DNA of 24,559 nucleotides from Phytophthora quininea (Eukaryota > Oomycota > Peronosporomycetes > Peronosporales > Peronosporaceae): contig JAAVTG010000862.1 in NCBI GenBank assembly GCA_011947345.1, forward strand, positions 1 through 24,559, in the 5' to 3' direction. The translations under genes and the position numbers were made by a program. The notes under the pieces were generated by a model, which saw only the letters and a program-made list of their open reading frames with translations, did not search any database and was not told the DNA's origin. Below, piece after piece: positions 9,346 to 18,112 of the stretch. Each line of letters starts with the position of its first letter. Within the stretch, counting starts at the first letter, position 1.

Positions 9346-10746
9346 ATGACGCGACTCAGTCGGATCAGTGGCGCGTCGCTGGACGTGCAGGAATCCAAGC
9401 CGGACACCCCGCACCGACACGCCAAGGCACTGCAGCTCTGGGCGCTGGGCATCGGCGCCGTCATCAGCGGGGAGTACTACGGCTGGCAGTCGTCGCTCGT
9501 GGCCGGCTTCGACGGCATGCTCATCGTGCTGTCCATGATGACGGTGCTCTACGTGACGCTGTCCTTCTCGCTCGCGGAGCTGTCGTCAACGATCCCGGCG
9601 GGCGGCGGGCCGTACATCTTCGCGCTGCACTCGATCGGGCCCCGGGCGGCGTTTTTCAGCGGCCTGGCCGAGACACTCAAGGTGATCGCCGTCAACTCGT
9701 CCACGTTCTACACTATCTACTCGTACCTGCAGGCGCTGTTCAACGTGGACACCAAGTTCGCGCCGGTCTTCTTCATCGCGTTCGGCATCCTCTTCGGCGG
9801 CCTCAACATCTACGGGGTGCAGGCATCGTTCCGCATGCAGGCGTGCTCGACAACGCTGTGCGTGCTGCTACTGTTGATCATGTTCTTCTCGGCCATCCCG
9901 CACCTCGACTACAACCGGTGGGTGGTGCAGCAGGACTGGGAGTACACGGACCTGATCGAGGCCATCCCGTACGCGATGTGGTTCTACCTGGGCATCGAGG
10001 AGCTGCCGCTGGCGAGCGAGGAAACGATCGAGCCGGAGAAGAACATCCCGCGCGGGCTGTTGCTGTGCATCATGACGCTCACAGTCTTGTCGTTCGGCAC
10101 GGCCGTGTTCAGCTCGCTGATCGCGCCGGGCGCCGCCGCCATGGCGGACGTGTCGGCCCCGCTGGTCACGAGCTTCCAGACGATCTTCGGGACCGGCGCG
10201 ACGACGACGTTTTTCAAGTGGATGACGGTGATCGCGCTGTGCTCGAGCCCCAACTCGTACGTGTTCTTCATGGGGCAGCTGCTGTTCGCCATCGCGCGGG
10301 ACGGCTACTACCCCAAATTCCTTGCGTACGAGCACCCGACGCGCGGCACGGCGGTGGGCGCGCTGCTGTTCGGCACAATCAGCTGCGTGGTGATTGCCGT
10401 GGTGCTGCACTACGCCATCGGCGACGACGACCTGGGCTCGGTGCTGATCAACCTGACGCTGATGGGCGCGCTCGTCTCGTACATCTTCCAGTTGCTGTCG
10501 TTCGTGTTCCTGCGAGTCCGACAGCCGAACCGGCCTCGGCCGTACCGCAGTCCGTTCGGGATGGCCGGGGCCGTCGGTCTGCTGCTGTGCGGCGTCTCCA
10601 TCTTCGCGATCCTGTACACGAGCGTGACGGACACGATCTTCCTAGCGTCGATCGTGGTGACGGCGGCTGTGTTCATCTGCGGCAGCGTGTACTTCTTGCG
10701 GACAGTGGTGCCCAAAATCGAGAACAAGACTCTGGGGTCCCCGTGA
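9346..10746 (+). CDS. Ethanolamine-permease-like APC transporter, copy A
   Basis: An integral membrane transporter of the amino acid-polyamine-organocation superfamily, closest by eye to bacterial ethanolamine permeases. Landmarks are LWALGIGAVISGEYYGWQSS in TM1, SLAELSSTIPAGGGPYIFA, GLAETLKVIAVNS, YAMWFYLGIEELPLASEET with the characteristic Glu-rich motif, and the loop FLAYEHPTRGTA. About 12 hydrophobic segments span its 466 residues. The likely role is proton- or ion-coupled uptake of an amine or amino alcohol; substrate is inferred. No introns. This copy has the intact frame. Compared with arm B and the spacer paralogue it lacks three residues before IEAIPYAMWFYLG (9 nt near 9954) and one Val near 10575 (3 nt). 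The frame ends LGSP at 10746. One base more in the CCCC run there would extend it to 10826, giving a tail like the paralogue's (MTKDMRENLLS against AAKGVREKLSS). Divergent from the ALDH gene. Confidence 0.92.
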   Translation: MTRLSRISGASLDVQESKPDTPHRHAKALQLWALGIGAVISGEYYGWQSSLVAGFDGMLIVLSMMTVLYVTLSFSLAELSSTIPAGGGPYIFALHSIGPRAAFFSGLAETLKVIAVNSSTFYTIYSYLQALFNVDTKFAPVFFIAFGILFGGLNIYGVQASFRMQACSTTLCVLLLLIMFFSAIPHLDYNRWVVQQDWEYTDLIEAIPYAMWFYLGIEELPLASEETIEPEKNIPRGLLLCIMTLTVLSFGTAVFSSLIAPGAAAMADVSAPLVTSFQTIFGTGATTTFFKWMTVIALCSSPNSYVFFMGQLLFAIARDGYYPKFLAYEHPTRGTAVGALLFGTISCVVIAVVLHYAIGDDDLGSVLINLTLMGALVSYIFQLLSFVFLRVRQPNRPRPYRSPFGMAGAVGLLLCGVSIFAILYTSVTDTIFLASIVVTAAVFICGSVYFLRTVVPKIENKTLGSP

Positions 10747-10931
10747 TGACCAAGGACATGCGAGAGAATCTGCTGAGCGCGAGGAGTCAGGTGCGGTACC
10801 CGAGCTCGAGCGGCCAGCAGGCGTAGATCTCTTTCGGTACTTGTCTGCATGCCAGTGCATTGGTTTGTATTCTTGCATAACATCGATATATACTAGCTAC
10901 TCGCTTCAACACGGCTTGCTTCATTTCTGCA

Positions 10932-10967
10932 CGAAGTTTGCAATTTAACTGCAACTTGCAAACTTCG
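10932..10967. repeat. Perfect 11-bp hairpin at the inner edge of arm A
   Basis: CGAAGTTTGCA (10932-10942) is exactly complementary to TGCAAACTTCG (10957-10967), with a 14-nt loop. The end of arm homology (10946) falls in the loop. The same word TGCAAACTTCG begins the homologous part of arm B on the plus strand (about 12979-12989). It could be a terminator-like hairpin for the permease, but its exact position suggests a role in forming the inversion. Confidence 0.65.
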
Positions 10968-11060
10968 GATGTAATTAATTGCTTGATACGGATTTACGCG
11001 ACGACACATGCGAAAGCTTGATCAGCATGCTTTTTTCATGAGTAAATAATCAATCAACTT

Positions 11061-12667
11061 TCATGACGTGTAAACCCGTCGATCCGGGTACCGGTGCCAT
11101 GGTGTGATATCCATTCTGGTTTCGCTTGACAATTTTTCGCGAACTCCCTTCGCAGCAGGCGAGCACAGCGTATTGTTCTTGATCTGCGGCTCAACATGTT
11201 TGAGGTAGTATACGCTCCCAGTCATGAAGACCAATATCGTCACTACAATGGACGCCAAAAACATGGTATCGCTGAGACTGCTGTAGAGAATCGCGAAAAT
11301 GGCAACTCCGCAGAGTGCAATCCCGAGGACAGCGCCAGGAACACCGAACGGACTGCGGTACGGGCGCGATCGTCCGGGTTGCCGAACTGCCAAGTAAATG
11401 TATGACAGCAACTGGAAAATGTACGAGATGAGTGCTCCCAGCAGAGTCAAATTTATGAGCGCCGAGCCCAGATTGGCGTCGCCGATAGCGTAGTGCAGAA
11501 CAATCCCAATCACTTCACACATGACTGTCCCGAAAACCAGCGCCCTGACTGCCGTGCCACGAGTGGGGTGTTCGTAGGCAAGAAACTTTGGGAAATATCC
11601 GTCCTTGGCGATGGCGAATAGCAATTGACCCATGAAGAAAATATACGAGTTCGGGCTCGAGGTCAGCGCAATGACTGTCAGCCACTTGAGCACCATCGTC
11701 GTGGTGCCATTGCCGAATATCGTCTGGAAACTTGTGACCAGAGGAGCTGACACGTCAGTCATTGCAGCAGCCCCTGGCGAGATTAATGAACTGCACGTGG
11801 CTGTCCCAAAGAAAGAAACACCAGAGTCACGATGCACAGAAGCAGTCCTCGAGGCAGATTCTTCTCGGGTTCGATGGTCTCGTCGCTAGCTAGTGGCAGC
11901 TCCTCGATGCCCAGGTAAAACCACATTGCGAATGGAATTGCCTGGATGGCGTTGTTCAGGTTCGTGTACTCCCACTTTTGCTCTACCACCCACTTGTCGT
12001 AGTCGATGTACGGAATCGACGCGGCGAAGAACAGCAGCAGCAGGCCGACACACAGCGTGGTCGAGCACGCCTGCATGCGAAATGATGCCTGGACTCCGAA
12101 AATGTTCAGCCCCAGGAAAATTGCTCCAAACGCAAGGAAGAAGACCGGCGCGAACTTCACGTCGACGTCGAAGAGAGCTTGCAGGTACGAGTAGACGGTG
12201 TAGAACGTCGAGGCGTTTACTGCAATCACCTTGAGCGTCTCTGCCAATCCGCCAAAGAAGGCTGCTCGGGGCCCAATCGCATGGAGAGCAAAGATGTAGG
12301 GCCCTCCTCCAGCCGGAATCGTCGCCGAGAGTTCAGCGATGGAGAACGATAGCATAACGTAGAGCACTGTAACGATGGACAGCACGACGAGCATCCCGTC
12401 AAAGCCAGCGATCAGCGACGACTGCCATCCATAGTACTGTCCGCTGATGACGGCGCCGATTCCTAGCGCCCAGAGTTGAGGAGCTCTAGCGTATCGATGC
12501 GGGGCTGTCGAGACCCCAGTCACGTTGATTGAAACGCAGTCGGCTTGACACATTGAGGCAGTCGAGTCGAGGGTTTGTGCTGTGTGCTGCTGGGATAATT
12601 TTCCAATGAAGGTGGCGAGAGAAAACGGGGAGTGCTGTGCCGAAGTTTGAAACGAGAAGGATGGCAT
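11061..12667 (-). CDS. Ethanolamine-permease-like APC transporter, diverged spacer paralogue
   Basis: The same transporter family as the arm copies but clearly older in divergence: similar protein, much less similar DNA, and lower GC. It shares QLWALGIGAVISGQYYGWQS, SIAELSATIPAGGGPYIFAL, FAMWFYLGIEELPLASDET and FLAYEHPTRGTAVRAL. Its N-terminus is longer than in the arm copies (Ser/Thr-rich, from Met at 12667; a later Met near 12553 is possible). Its C-terminal tail runs on to 11061 (RMDITPWHRYPDRRVYTS). One break near 11810-11816 (the TTTGGG run) shifts the frame by a single lost base; one more T there joins the halves at the position expected from copy A. No introns. A CCAAT box lies on the minus strand about 40 nt before the ATG (12707-12711). 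It is convergent with copy A and in tandem with copy B. Confidence 0.9.
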
Positions 12668-12974
12668 TGTGATGTGCAGGTGCTGGCGGTATACAATTTC
12701 TTCTCATTGGCCCTACGAGATGCGTCACGCAGCTTCAAGGCACTAGCACTTGTTTGACAGCCGATCTAGTAACCCCTGGCGCGGGTTGCTGGACTTTTGG
12801 GGATAGACTCCCAGCTGGCAAACGTTTCTTCCGTCGCTGTGAACGCTGGGCTTGTCCTCGACGCAGTAAAATTTTCGCAGCAGTCAACCATGACTCATGG
12901 CTGACAGCAATAGCCCTGGCAACATTGTCTGCAGTCGAAGTTGCTGTTGCAAACCACGAATGTTAAACCACTAG
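12668..12974. other. Spacer between the paralogue and arm B; no gene seen
   Basis: This 307-nt stretch is the 5' flank of the spacer permease. I see no gene, repeat or RNA in it. The small open frames on both strands are unconvincing. It should contain the promoter of the paralogue; only a CCAAT box is noticeable. Confidence 0.5.
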
Positions 12975-13094
12975 AAATTGCAAACTTCGTGCAGAAATGA
13001 AGCAAGCCGTGTTGAAGCGAGTAGCTAGTATATATCGATGTTATGCAAGAATACAAACCAATGCACTGGCATGCAGACAAGTACCGAAAGAGAT

Positions 13095-14582
13095 CTACGC
13101 CTGCTGGCCGCTCGAGCTCGGGTACCGCACCTGACTCCTCGCGCTCAGCAGATTCTCTCGCATGTCCTTGGTCATCACGGGGACCCCAGAGTCTTGTTCT
13201 CGATTTTGGGCACCACTGTCCGCAAGAAGTACACGCTGCCGCAGATGAACACAGCCGCCGTCACCACGATCGACGCTAGGAAGATCGTGTCCGTCACGCT
13301 CGTGTACAGGATCGCGAAGATGGAGACGCCGCACAGCAGCAGACCCACGACGGCCCCGGCCATCCCGAACGGACTGCGGTACGGCCGAGGCCGGTTCGGC
13401 TGTCGGACTCGCAGGAACACGAACGACAGCAACTGGAAGATGTACGAGACGAGCGCGCCCATCAGCGTCAGGTTGATCAGCACCGAGCCCAGGTCGTCGT
13501 CGCCGATGGCGTAGTGCAGCACCACGGCAATCACCACGCAGCTGATTGTGCCGAACAGCAGCGCGCCCACCGCCGTGCCGCGCGTCGGGTGCTCGTACGC
13601 AAGGAATTTGGGGTAGTAGCCGTCCCGCGCGATGGCGAACAGCAGCTGCCCCATGAAGAACACGTACGAGTTGGGGCTCGAGCACAGCGCGATCACCGTC
13701 ATCCACTTGAAAAACGTCGTCGTCGCGCCGGTCCCGAAGATCGTCTGGAAGCTCGTGACCAGCGGGGCCGACACGTCCGCCATGGCGGCGGCGCCCGGCG
13801 CGATCAGCGAGCTGAACACGGCCGTGCCGAACGACAAGACTGTGAGCGTCATGATGCACAGCAACAGCCCGCGCGGGATGTTCTTCTCCGGCTCGATCGT
13901 TTCCTCGCTCGCCAGCGGCAGCCTCGATGCCCAGGTAGAACCACATCGCGTACGGGATGGCCTCGATCGCGCTGCTCAGGTCCGTGTACTCCCAGTCCTG
14001 CTGCACCACCCACCGGTTGTAGTCGAGGTGCGGGATGGCCGAGAAGAACATGATCAACAGTAGCAGCACGCACAGCGTTGTCGAGCACGCCTGCATGCGG
14101 AACGATGCCTGCACCCCGTAGATGTTGAGGCCGCCGAAGAGGATGCCGAACGCGATGAAGAAGACCGGCGCGAACTTGGTGTCCACGTTGAACAGCGCCT
14201 GCAGGTACGAGTAGATAGTGTAGAACGTGGACGAGTTGACGGCGATCACCTTGAGTGTCTCGGCCAGGCCGCTGAAAAACGCCGCCCGGGCCCGATCGAG
14301 TGCAGCGCGAAGATGTACGGCCCGCCGCCCGCCGGGATCGTTGACGACAGCTCCGCGAGCGAGAAGGACAGCGTCACGTAGAGCACCGTCATCATGGACA
14401 GCACGATGAGCATGCCGTCGAAGCCGGCCACGAGCGACGACTGCCAGCCGTAGTACTCCCGCTGATGACGGCGCCGATGCCCAGCGCCCAGAGCTGCAGT
14501 GCCTTGGCGTGTCGGTGCGGGGTGTCCGGCTTGATTCCTGCACGTCCAGCGACGCGCCACTGATCCGACTGAGTCGCGTCAT
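13095..14582 (-). pseudogene. Ethanolamine-permease-like APC transporter, copy B, frame broken
   Basis: A near-identical inverted copy of the gene at 9346-10746, with ATG at 14580-14582. Against copy A it has lost one C near 14537 (ATCCAAG to ATCAAG), one G near 14459, one C near 14288 (GGGCCCCGGG run) and two bases near 13922 (GAGGAGCTG to GAGGCTG). It therefore cannot be read as one frame as written. It keeps the 9-nt (Ser-Ser-Ala codons, near 13970) and 3-nt (Val, near 13350) segments missing from copy A, which the spacer paralogue also has. It ends at LGSP exactly like copy A, followed by the same shifted tail to 13095. It may be a decaying copy. Alternatively three of the four losses are homopolymer sequencing errors, leaving only the 2-nt loss as real. 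Confidence 0.8.
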
Positions 14583-14651
14583 GACACCTTTACGCGTGGG
14601 GTGTTGGTTGTGTAGCGGGGGTTGGAGCTATCGCCCGACAGCGAGGCGGCC

Positions 14652-14665
14652 AATTCGGAAGTGAG
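14652..14665 (-). promoter_or_regulatory. Initiator-like element of permease copy B
   Basis: The minus strand reads CTCACTTCCGAATT, identical to 9263-9276 and about 70 nt before the ATG of copy B. Its conservation is expected from the recent duplication and so is not independent support. Confidence 0.45.
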
Positions 14666-15618
14666 TAGGTTCCGCCATGCCCCAGCGCGGCGGCGGAAAC
14701 GCGGCGCGCATTGAGCATTCCTAGCGGAGACTTGAGCGGACTCGATCTGGCTAGCGGGTGAAGGTACCATCGGTCTTGAGTCGAAAGTCCATCTCGCCGA
14801 CCGCCTTGCGGAGACCGTGGCGGAGCAGCCCCGATTGGCCGTTGTTGGCGCGTCATGCCCATGTCTGCCGTTCCTTTTCTTCCTTGGCCGGGGCTCTTCT
14901 CTGGTGCCCGAGTGTTTAACACCGGCAGCGGGCAGCGCGGATCGGCGGCACGCGCTGCATGTGGCGATCACGCTTCATCTTGCACCCTTGCATCGCACCC
15001 GATAGCGGAGACCGGGGCTCGGCGCCACGTCGGACGCGTTCCATGGACCATGCTGCCGCGCAGTGTCGGCACCGCGCTCTGCTTCAACGGCAAGCCGAGC
15101 GCGAACAAAACGCCAGGGTGATAGCGCGAAATCGTTGGCCGCGCCAGTAGCTGCTGGGGGACAGCGCTTTCGAGGCCGGCAATCCCATGTCAAACCTTGC
15201 CGGTCGTCGCCACTTCAACGCCGTCGCACTTCAACCGCAAATCCCGCGTTTACACTTAACACGGAGCTCCAAGCAGCGTGACGGCGGGGCTCCTTGCTCA
15301 GTACAACAGCGTCGTCGGCCTTGGCCCGACGACCACCGCGACGGGATATCCCTCAGGGCTCCGGACCGTGCCTCGATTGGACCACACCTCTGCCGGCAAC
15401 GCGAGCAACCACCGCTGGATCGGTCTCTCCAGTCGGCAGCAGTTCGATGTTCGACGTCCGCGAAGCGCGCCCCTCTCAACAAGATCTGCTGCAACAAAGG
15501 ACATTTGTGTCTCGCTCCGTCGTCGTCGTGCTCGGTCGGACACTCCCAAGCAGCGAGACCTTCGTCCACAGGCTTATGTTACGATGCCGCCCATTGGGGC
15601 CGCGCGTAACGTCATCGC

Positions 15619-16039
15619 GCGGCATGCATGCTGTGCTTGCCGTTCTGAAGAGGCAACAGCAACGGAGACCCATGCTTTCACTTGCTGACGTGACGGTGCC
15701 TGTCGCCGAGTCCGAGCGTAACATCAGCTTGCCAACAAAAGATTTGCATGACTCGATACGCTTCATGCGCGCTCCTGCCAATGAAAACGCCGACTTCCTC
15801 GGCAGCTGGGTAGCTTTCCGCTTGCTTTGGGCCTCTTCAACACTAGAAACTCGCTAACAAATGGCTGCCTGTTGCATACATTACCCTGGCCGCTTGTTTC
15901 CCCGTGGAATAGCATTCTTCCAGCTTGCGGTGGTTCTTGCCAGCTGGGTGGAGATTGAACGACTCTGTTTGGCAAAGTCTCTCTCACTTTTGGTTTTGCC
16001 AGCCCCCGCACTCGACTCCTCATCCAAATTGACGCCATC
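15619..16039. other. Intergenic region upstream of the amine oxidase; no gene seen
   Basis: A unique sequence between the outer edge of arm B and the amine oxidase start. Open frames entering from arm B (for example to 15857) have no counterpart in arm A and no family resemblance, so I read this as promoter DNA. Confidence 0.5.
15983..15998 (+). promoter_or_regulatory. Initiator-like element of the amine oxidase gene
   Basis: TCTCACTTTTGGTTTT contains the YTCANTYY core and the T-rich flank of oomycete initiators. It lies about 42-57 nt before the ATG at 16040. It shares the CTCACTT word with the elements before the ALDH and permease genes. Confidence 0.5.
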
Positions 16040-18012
16040 ATGGCTCCAAGTGTTGACATCCCCTGTAACTCCAAAGGAATTAAACACCCACTCGACCCCG
16101 TCACTGCGGATGAGGTCCGCACGGTCAAGCAAGTGCTCGCGGATGCTGGCTACTCCGGCCCAGAGCTCCGCTACGCATACGTGATGCTGTTCGAACCCGA
16201 CCACGCTACGCTCGCCAAATTTGAGATCGGGCAGCTTACGGAGATCCCGCGCGAGATCGGCGTACTGGTGCTCGACCAGGAGACCAACCGCACGTACGAC
16301 TTCGTGGTCGACGTGGTGGCTCGCTGCATCGTCAAGGAGGTCGAACTCGATCCCAAGACGGACGGTCAGATTCCCATCCTCGACCAGGACTACTGGGACG
16401 GTGACTCGATCTGTAAGGCCGACCCGGCCTACGTCGCAGCGCTGGCGAAGCGCGGGATCACCGACCTCGACATGGTTCGCGGCGAACAGTTCTCGGCCGG
16501 TGTCGGCTACGCCGGTGAGGCCGGCAACCGGATGATCCGCGTGCTGAGCTTCCTCAAGGCCGAGAACACGCACTCCATGTATGCCCACCCGATCGATGGG
16601 CTCGTTGCACACGTCGACCTCACGAACCGCAAAGTGCTCAAACTCGTCGACACGGGGTACGCCCACGTGCCGATGGAGTCGGGCGACTACCTGGACCCGA
16701 AAATCACCGGCCCCATGCGGACCGACATGAAGCCGCTGCACATCAAGCAACCCGAAGGGGCCAGCTTCACCGTCAAGGACAACATTGTGTCGTGGCAGAA
16801 CTGGGAGATCCGCGTAGGCTTCAACGGCCGCGAGGGGCTCACGCTTCACGACATTTCATTCAACGACCGCGGTCGCAAACGCAAAATTCTGAACCGAGCG
16901 TCGGTGTCCGAAATGGTGGTGCCCTACGGCGAGCCCAGTCCGACGCACGACTGGCAAAACTACTTTGACGCGGGCGAGTATCAGTTCGGTCGACTTGCGA
17001 ACTCGCTGGTGCTGGGCTGCGACTGCCTCGGCAAGATCCAGTACCTGGACGCGACTGTCGTCGACGACTTTGCGAGCCATTCACCATCAAGAACGCCATC
17101 TGCATGCACGAGGAGGACTTCGGCACGCTCTGGAAACATACGGACGTGTTGGTGACGCCAAACAGGGGCACGGTTCGCCGCCAGCGCCGCTTTGTCGTAT
17201 CCTTCTTCGTCACAGTCGGCAACTACGACTACGGCTTCTACTGGTACTTCTACCTGGACGGCAGGATCGAGCTCGAGTGCAAGGCAACGGGCATCGTGTT
17301 CACGTCGGGTCGTCCCGAGGGCGAATATGACTACGCCACGGAAATGGCTCCTCGTCTTGGTGCGCCGTGCCACCAGCATTTGTTCTCCGCGCGTCTGGAT
17401 GTGGCTATCGACGGCAACAAGTGCCACGTCGACGAGCTGGAGGCCAAGCGCCTACCGATCAGCCCCGACAACCCGCTTGGCAACGCGTTCATCCGCACCG
17501 CCACCCGCCTCGAAACCGAGAGCGACGCCCAGCGTGTGGCTGCGATGGACAAGGGCCGCGTGTGGCGAATCGCTTCCAGCGAAGCCAAGAATCGACTCGG
17601 TCGCTCTACCGGTTACGCGCTGTTCCCGGAAGGCCAGCCGGTGCTGCTTGCAGCGGACGGCTCGTCGATCTGGAAGCGCGCCAACTTCTCGACCAAGCAC
17701 CTGTGGGTCACCAAGTACGCCCGATGAGATGTGGGCTGCGGGATACACCCCAACCAGCATCCGGGCTTTGCCGGCCTGCCCTCGTACGTCAAGGGCAATC
17801 GCTCAGTGGACGGCGAGGACATCGTCGTGTGGCACACGTTCGGGCTCACGCACTTTCCGCGCGTCGAGGACTGGCCTATGATGCCCGTCGACTACGCAGG
17901 GTTCAAGATGGTGCCCGAGGGTTTCTTCGACCGTAACCCGACACTCGATGTGCCCGAGGACCCCAACGGCAAGGACAGCTCCGACCTGCACGGCTGCTGC
18001 CACAAACCGTAA
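16040..18012 (+). CDS. Copper/topaquinone primary-amine oxidase
   Basis: Oxidises primary amines to aldehydes, releasing NH3 and H2O2. About 658 residues when repaired, typical of microbial copper amine oxidases. It has the N2/N3 region (from [18 protein letters not shown]), the catalytic-base Asp in [10 protein letters not shown] (about 16963-16992), and [18 protein letters not shown]. The cofactor motif [13 protein letters not shown] carries the Tyr converted to topaquinone at 17224-17226. Copper ligands are HQH in [12 protein letters not shown] and the His in [12 protein letters not shown]. No intron, signal peptide or peroxisomal tail is seen, so it is probably cytosolic. The frame breaks three times, always at a run: near 17075 (one G), near 17719 (two C, in GCCCGATGAG) and near 17745 (one C, in TACACCCC). 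With these bases restored the sequence reads [18 protein letters not shown] and [11 protein letters not shown], as the family requires. The product aldehyde is a plausible substrate for the nearby ALDH. Divergent from permease copy B. Confidence 0.95.
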
Positions 18013-18032
18013 ATGACAAACGTTTTAACATG

Positions 18033-18038
18033 AATAAA
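18033..18038 (+). terminator. Candidate polyadenylation signal (AATAAA)
   Basis: A canonical AATAAA lies 21 nt after the amine oxidase stop codon, in a 100-nt gap before the tuberin start. The position suits the amine oxidase 3' end. Oomycete polyadenylation signals are often degenerate, so its use is uncertain. Confidence 0.45.
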
Positions 18039-18112
18039 GAGATGAAAAGTATGTGTCGACCACCGGAAAAAATATGGCCAAAACATACCACACTTCAGGC
18101 TAAAAAGCTGGT

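Larger units (their letters stand above)
8379..10946. repeat. Inverted-repeat arm A (2.57 kb)
   Basis: This segment matches the reverse complement of 12975-15618 almost base for base. The outer boundary falls at GCGATGACG (8379-8387 against 15610-15618). The inner boundary falls at GCAATTT (ending 10946 against 12975). It carries the complete permease gene plus about 970 nt upstream. Relative to arm B it lacks short segments of 2, 8, 12, 6, about 30 and 7 nt upstream of the gene, and exactly 9 and 3 nt inside the gene. No long open frame in the upstream 970 nt is credible, since its indels against arm B ignore codon length. Confidence 0.93.
12975..15618. repeat. Inverted-repeat arm B (2.64 kb)
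   Basis: Reverse-complement partner of 8379-10946, separated from it by 2028 nt. It is longer than arm A because it keeps short segments that arm A lacks, mostly upstream of the permease (for example around 15270, 15355, 15370 and 15425). In turn it is shorter by one base at several G or C runs (for example GGGG to GGG near 14459 and 15550). The very high identity over 2.6 kb means a recent duplication or gene conversion, or an assembly palindrome. Confidence 0.93.

Noticed and set aside
9868..10410. Antisense open frames opposite the permease genes, with mirror copies in arm B
   Set aside because: Their Arg/His/Glu-rich composition comes from codon bias of the sense gene; they match no family and duplicate only because the arms do.
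9843..10826. A long plus-strand open frame overlapping permease copy A
   Set aside because: It is the shifted shadow of a GC-rich gene, rich in Arg, His, Asp and Ala with no hydrophobic segments. Only its last 27 codons, after the LGSP stop, may be real.
8379..15618. The inverted arms as terminal repeats of a large composite transposon
   Set aside because: There is no transposase, integrase or reverse transcriptase between or near the arms, no visible target-site duplication, and the arms hold a cellular transporter gene. Segmental inverted duplication is simpler.
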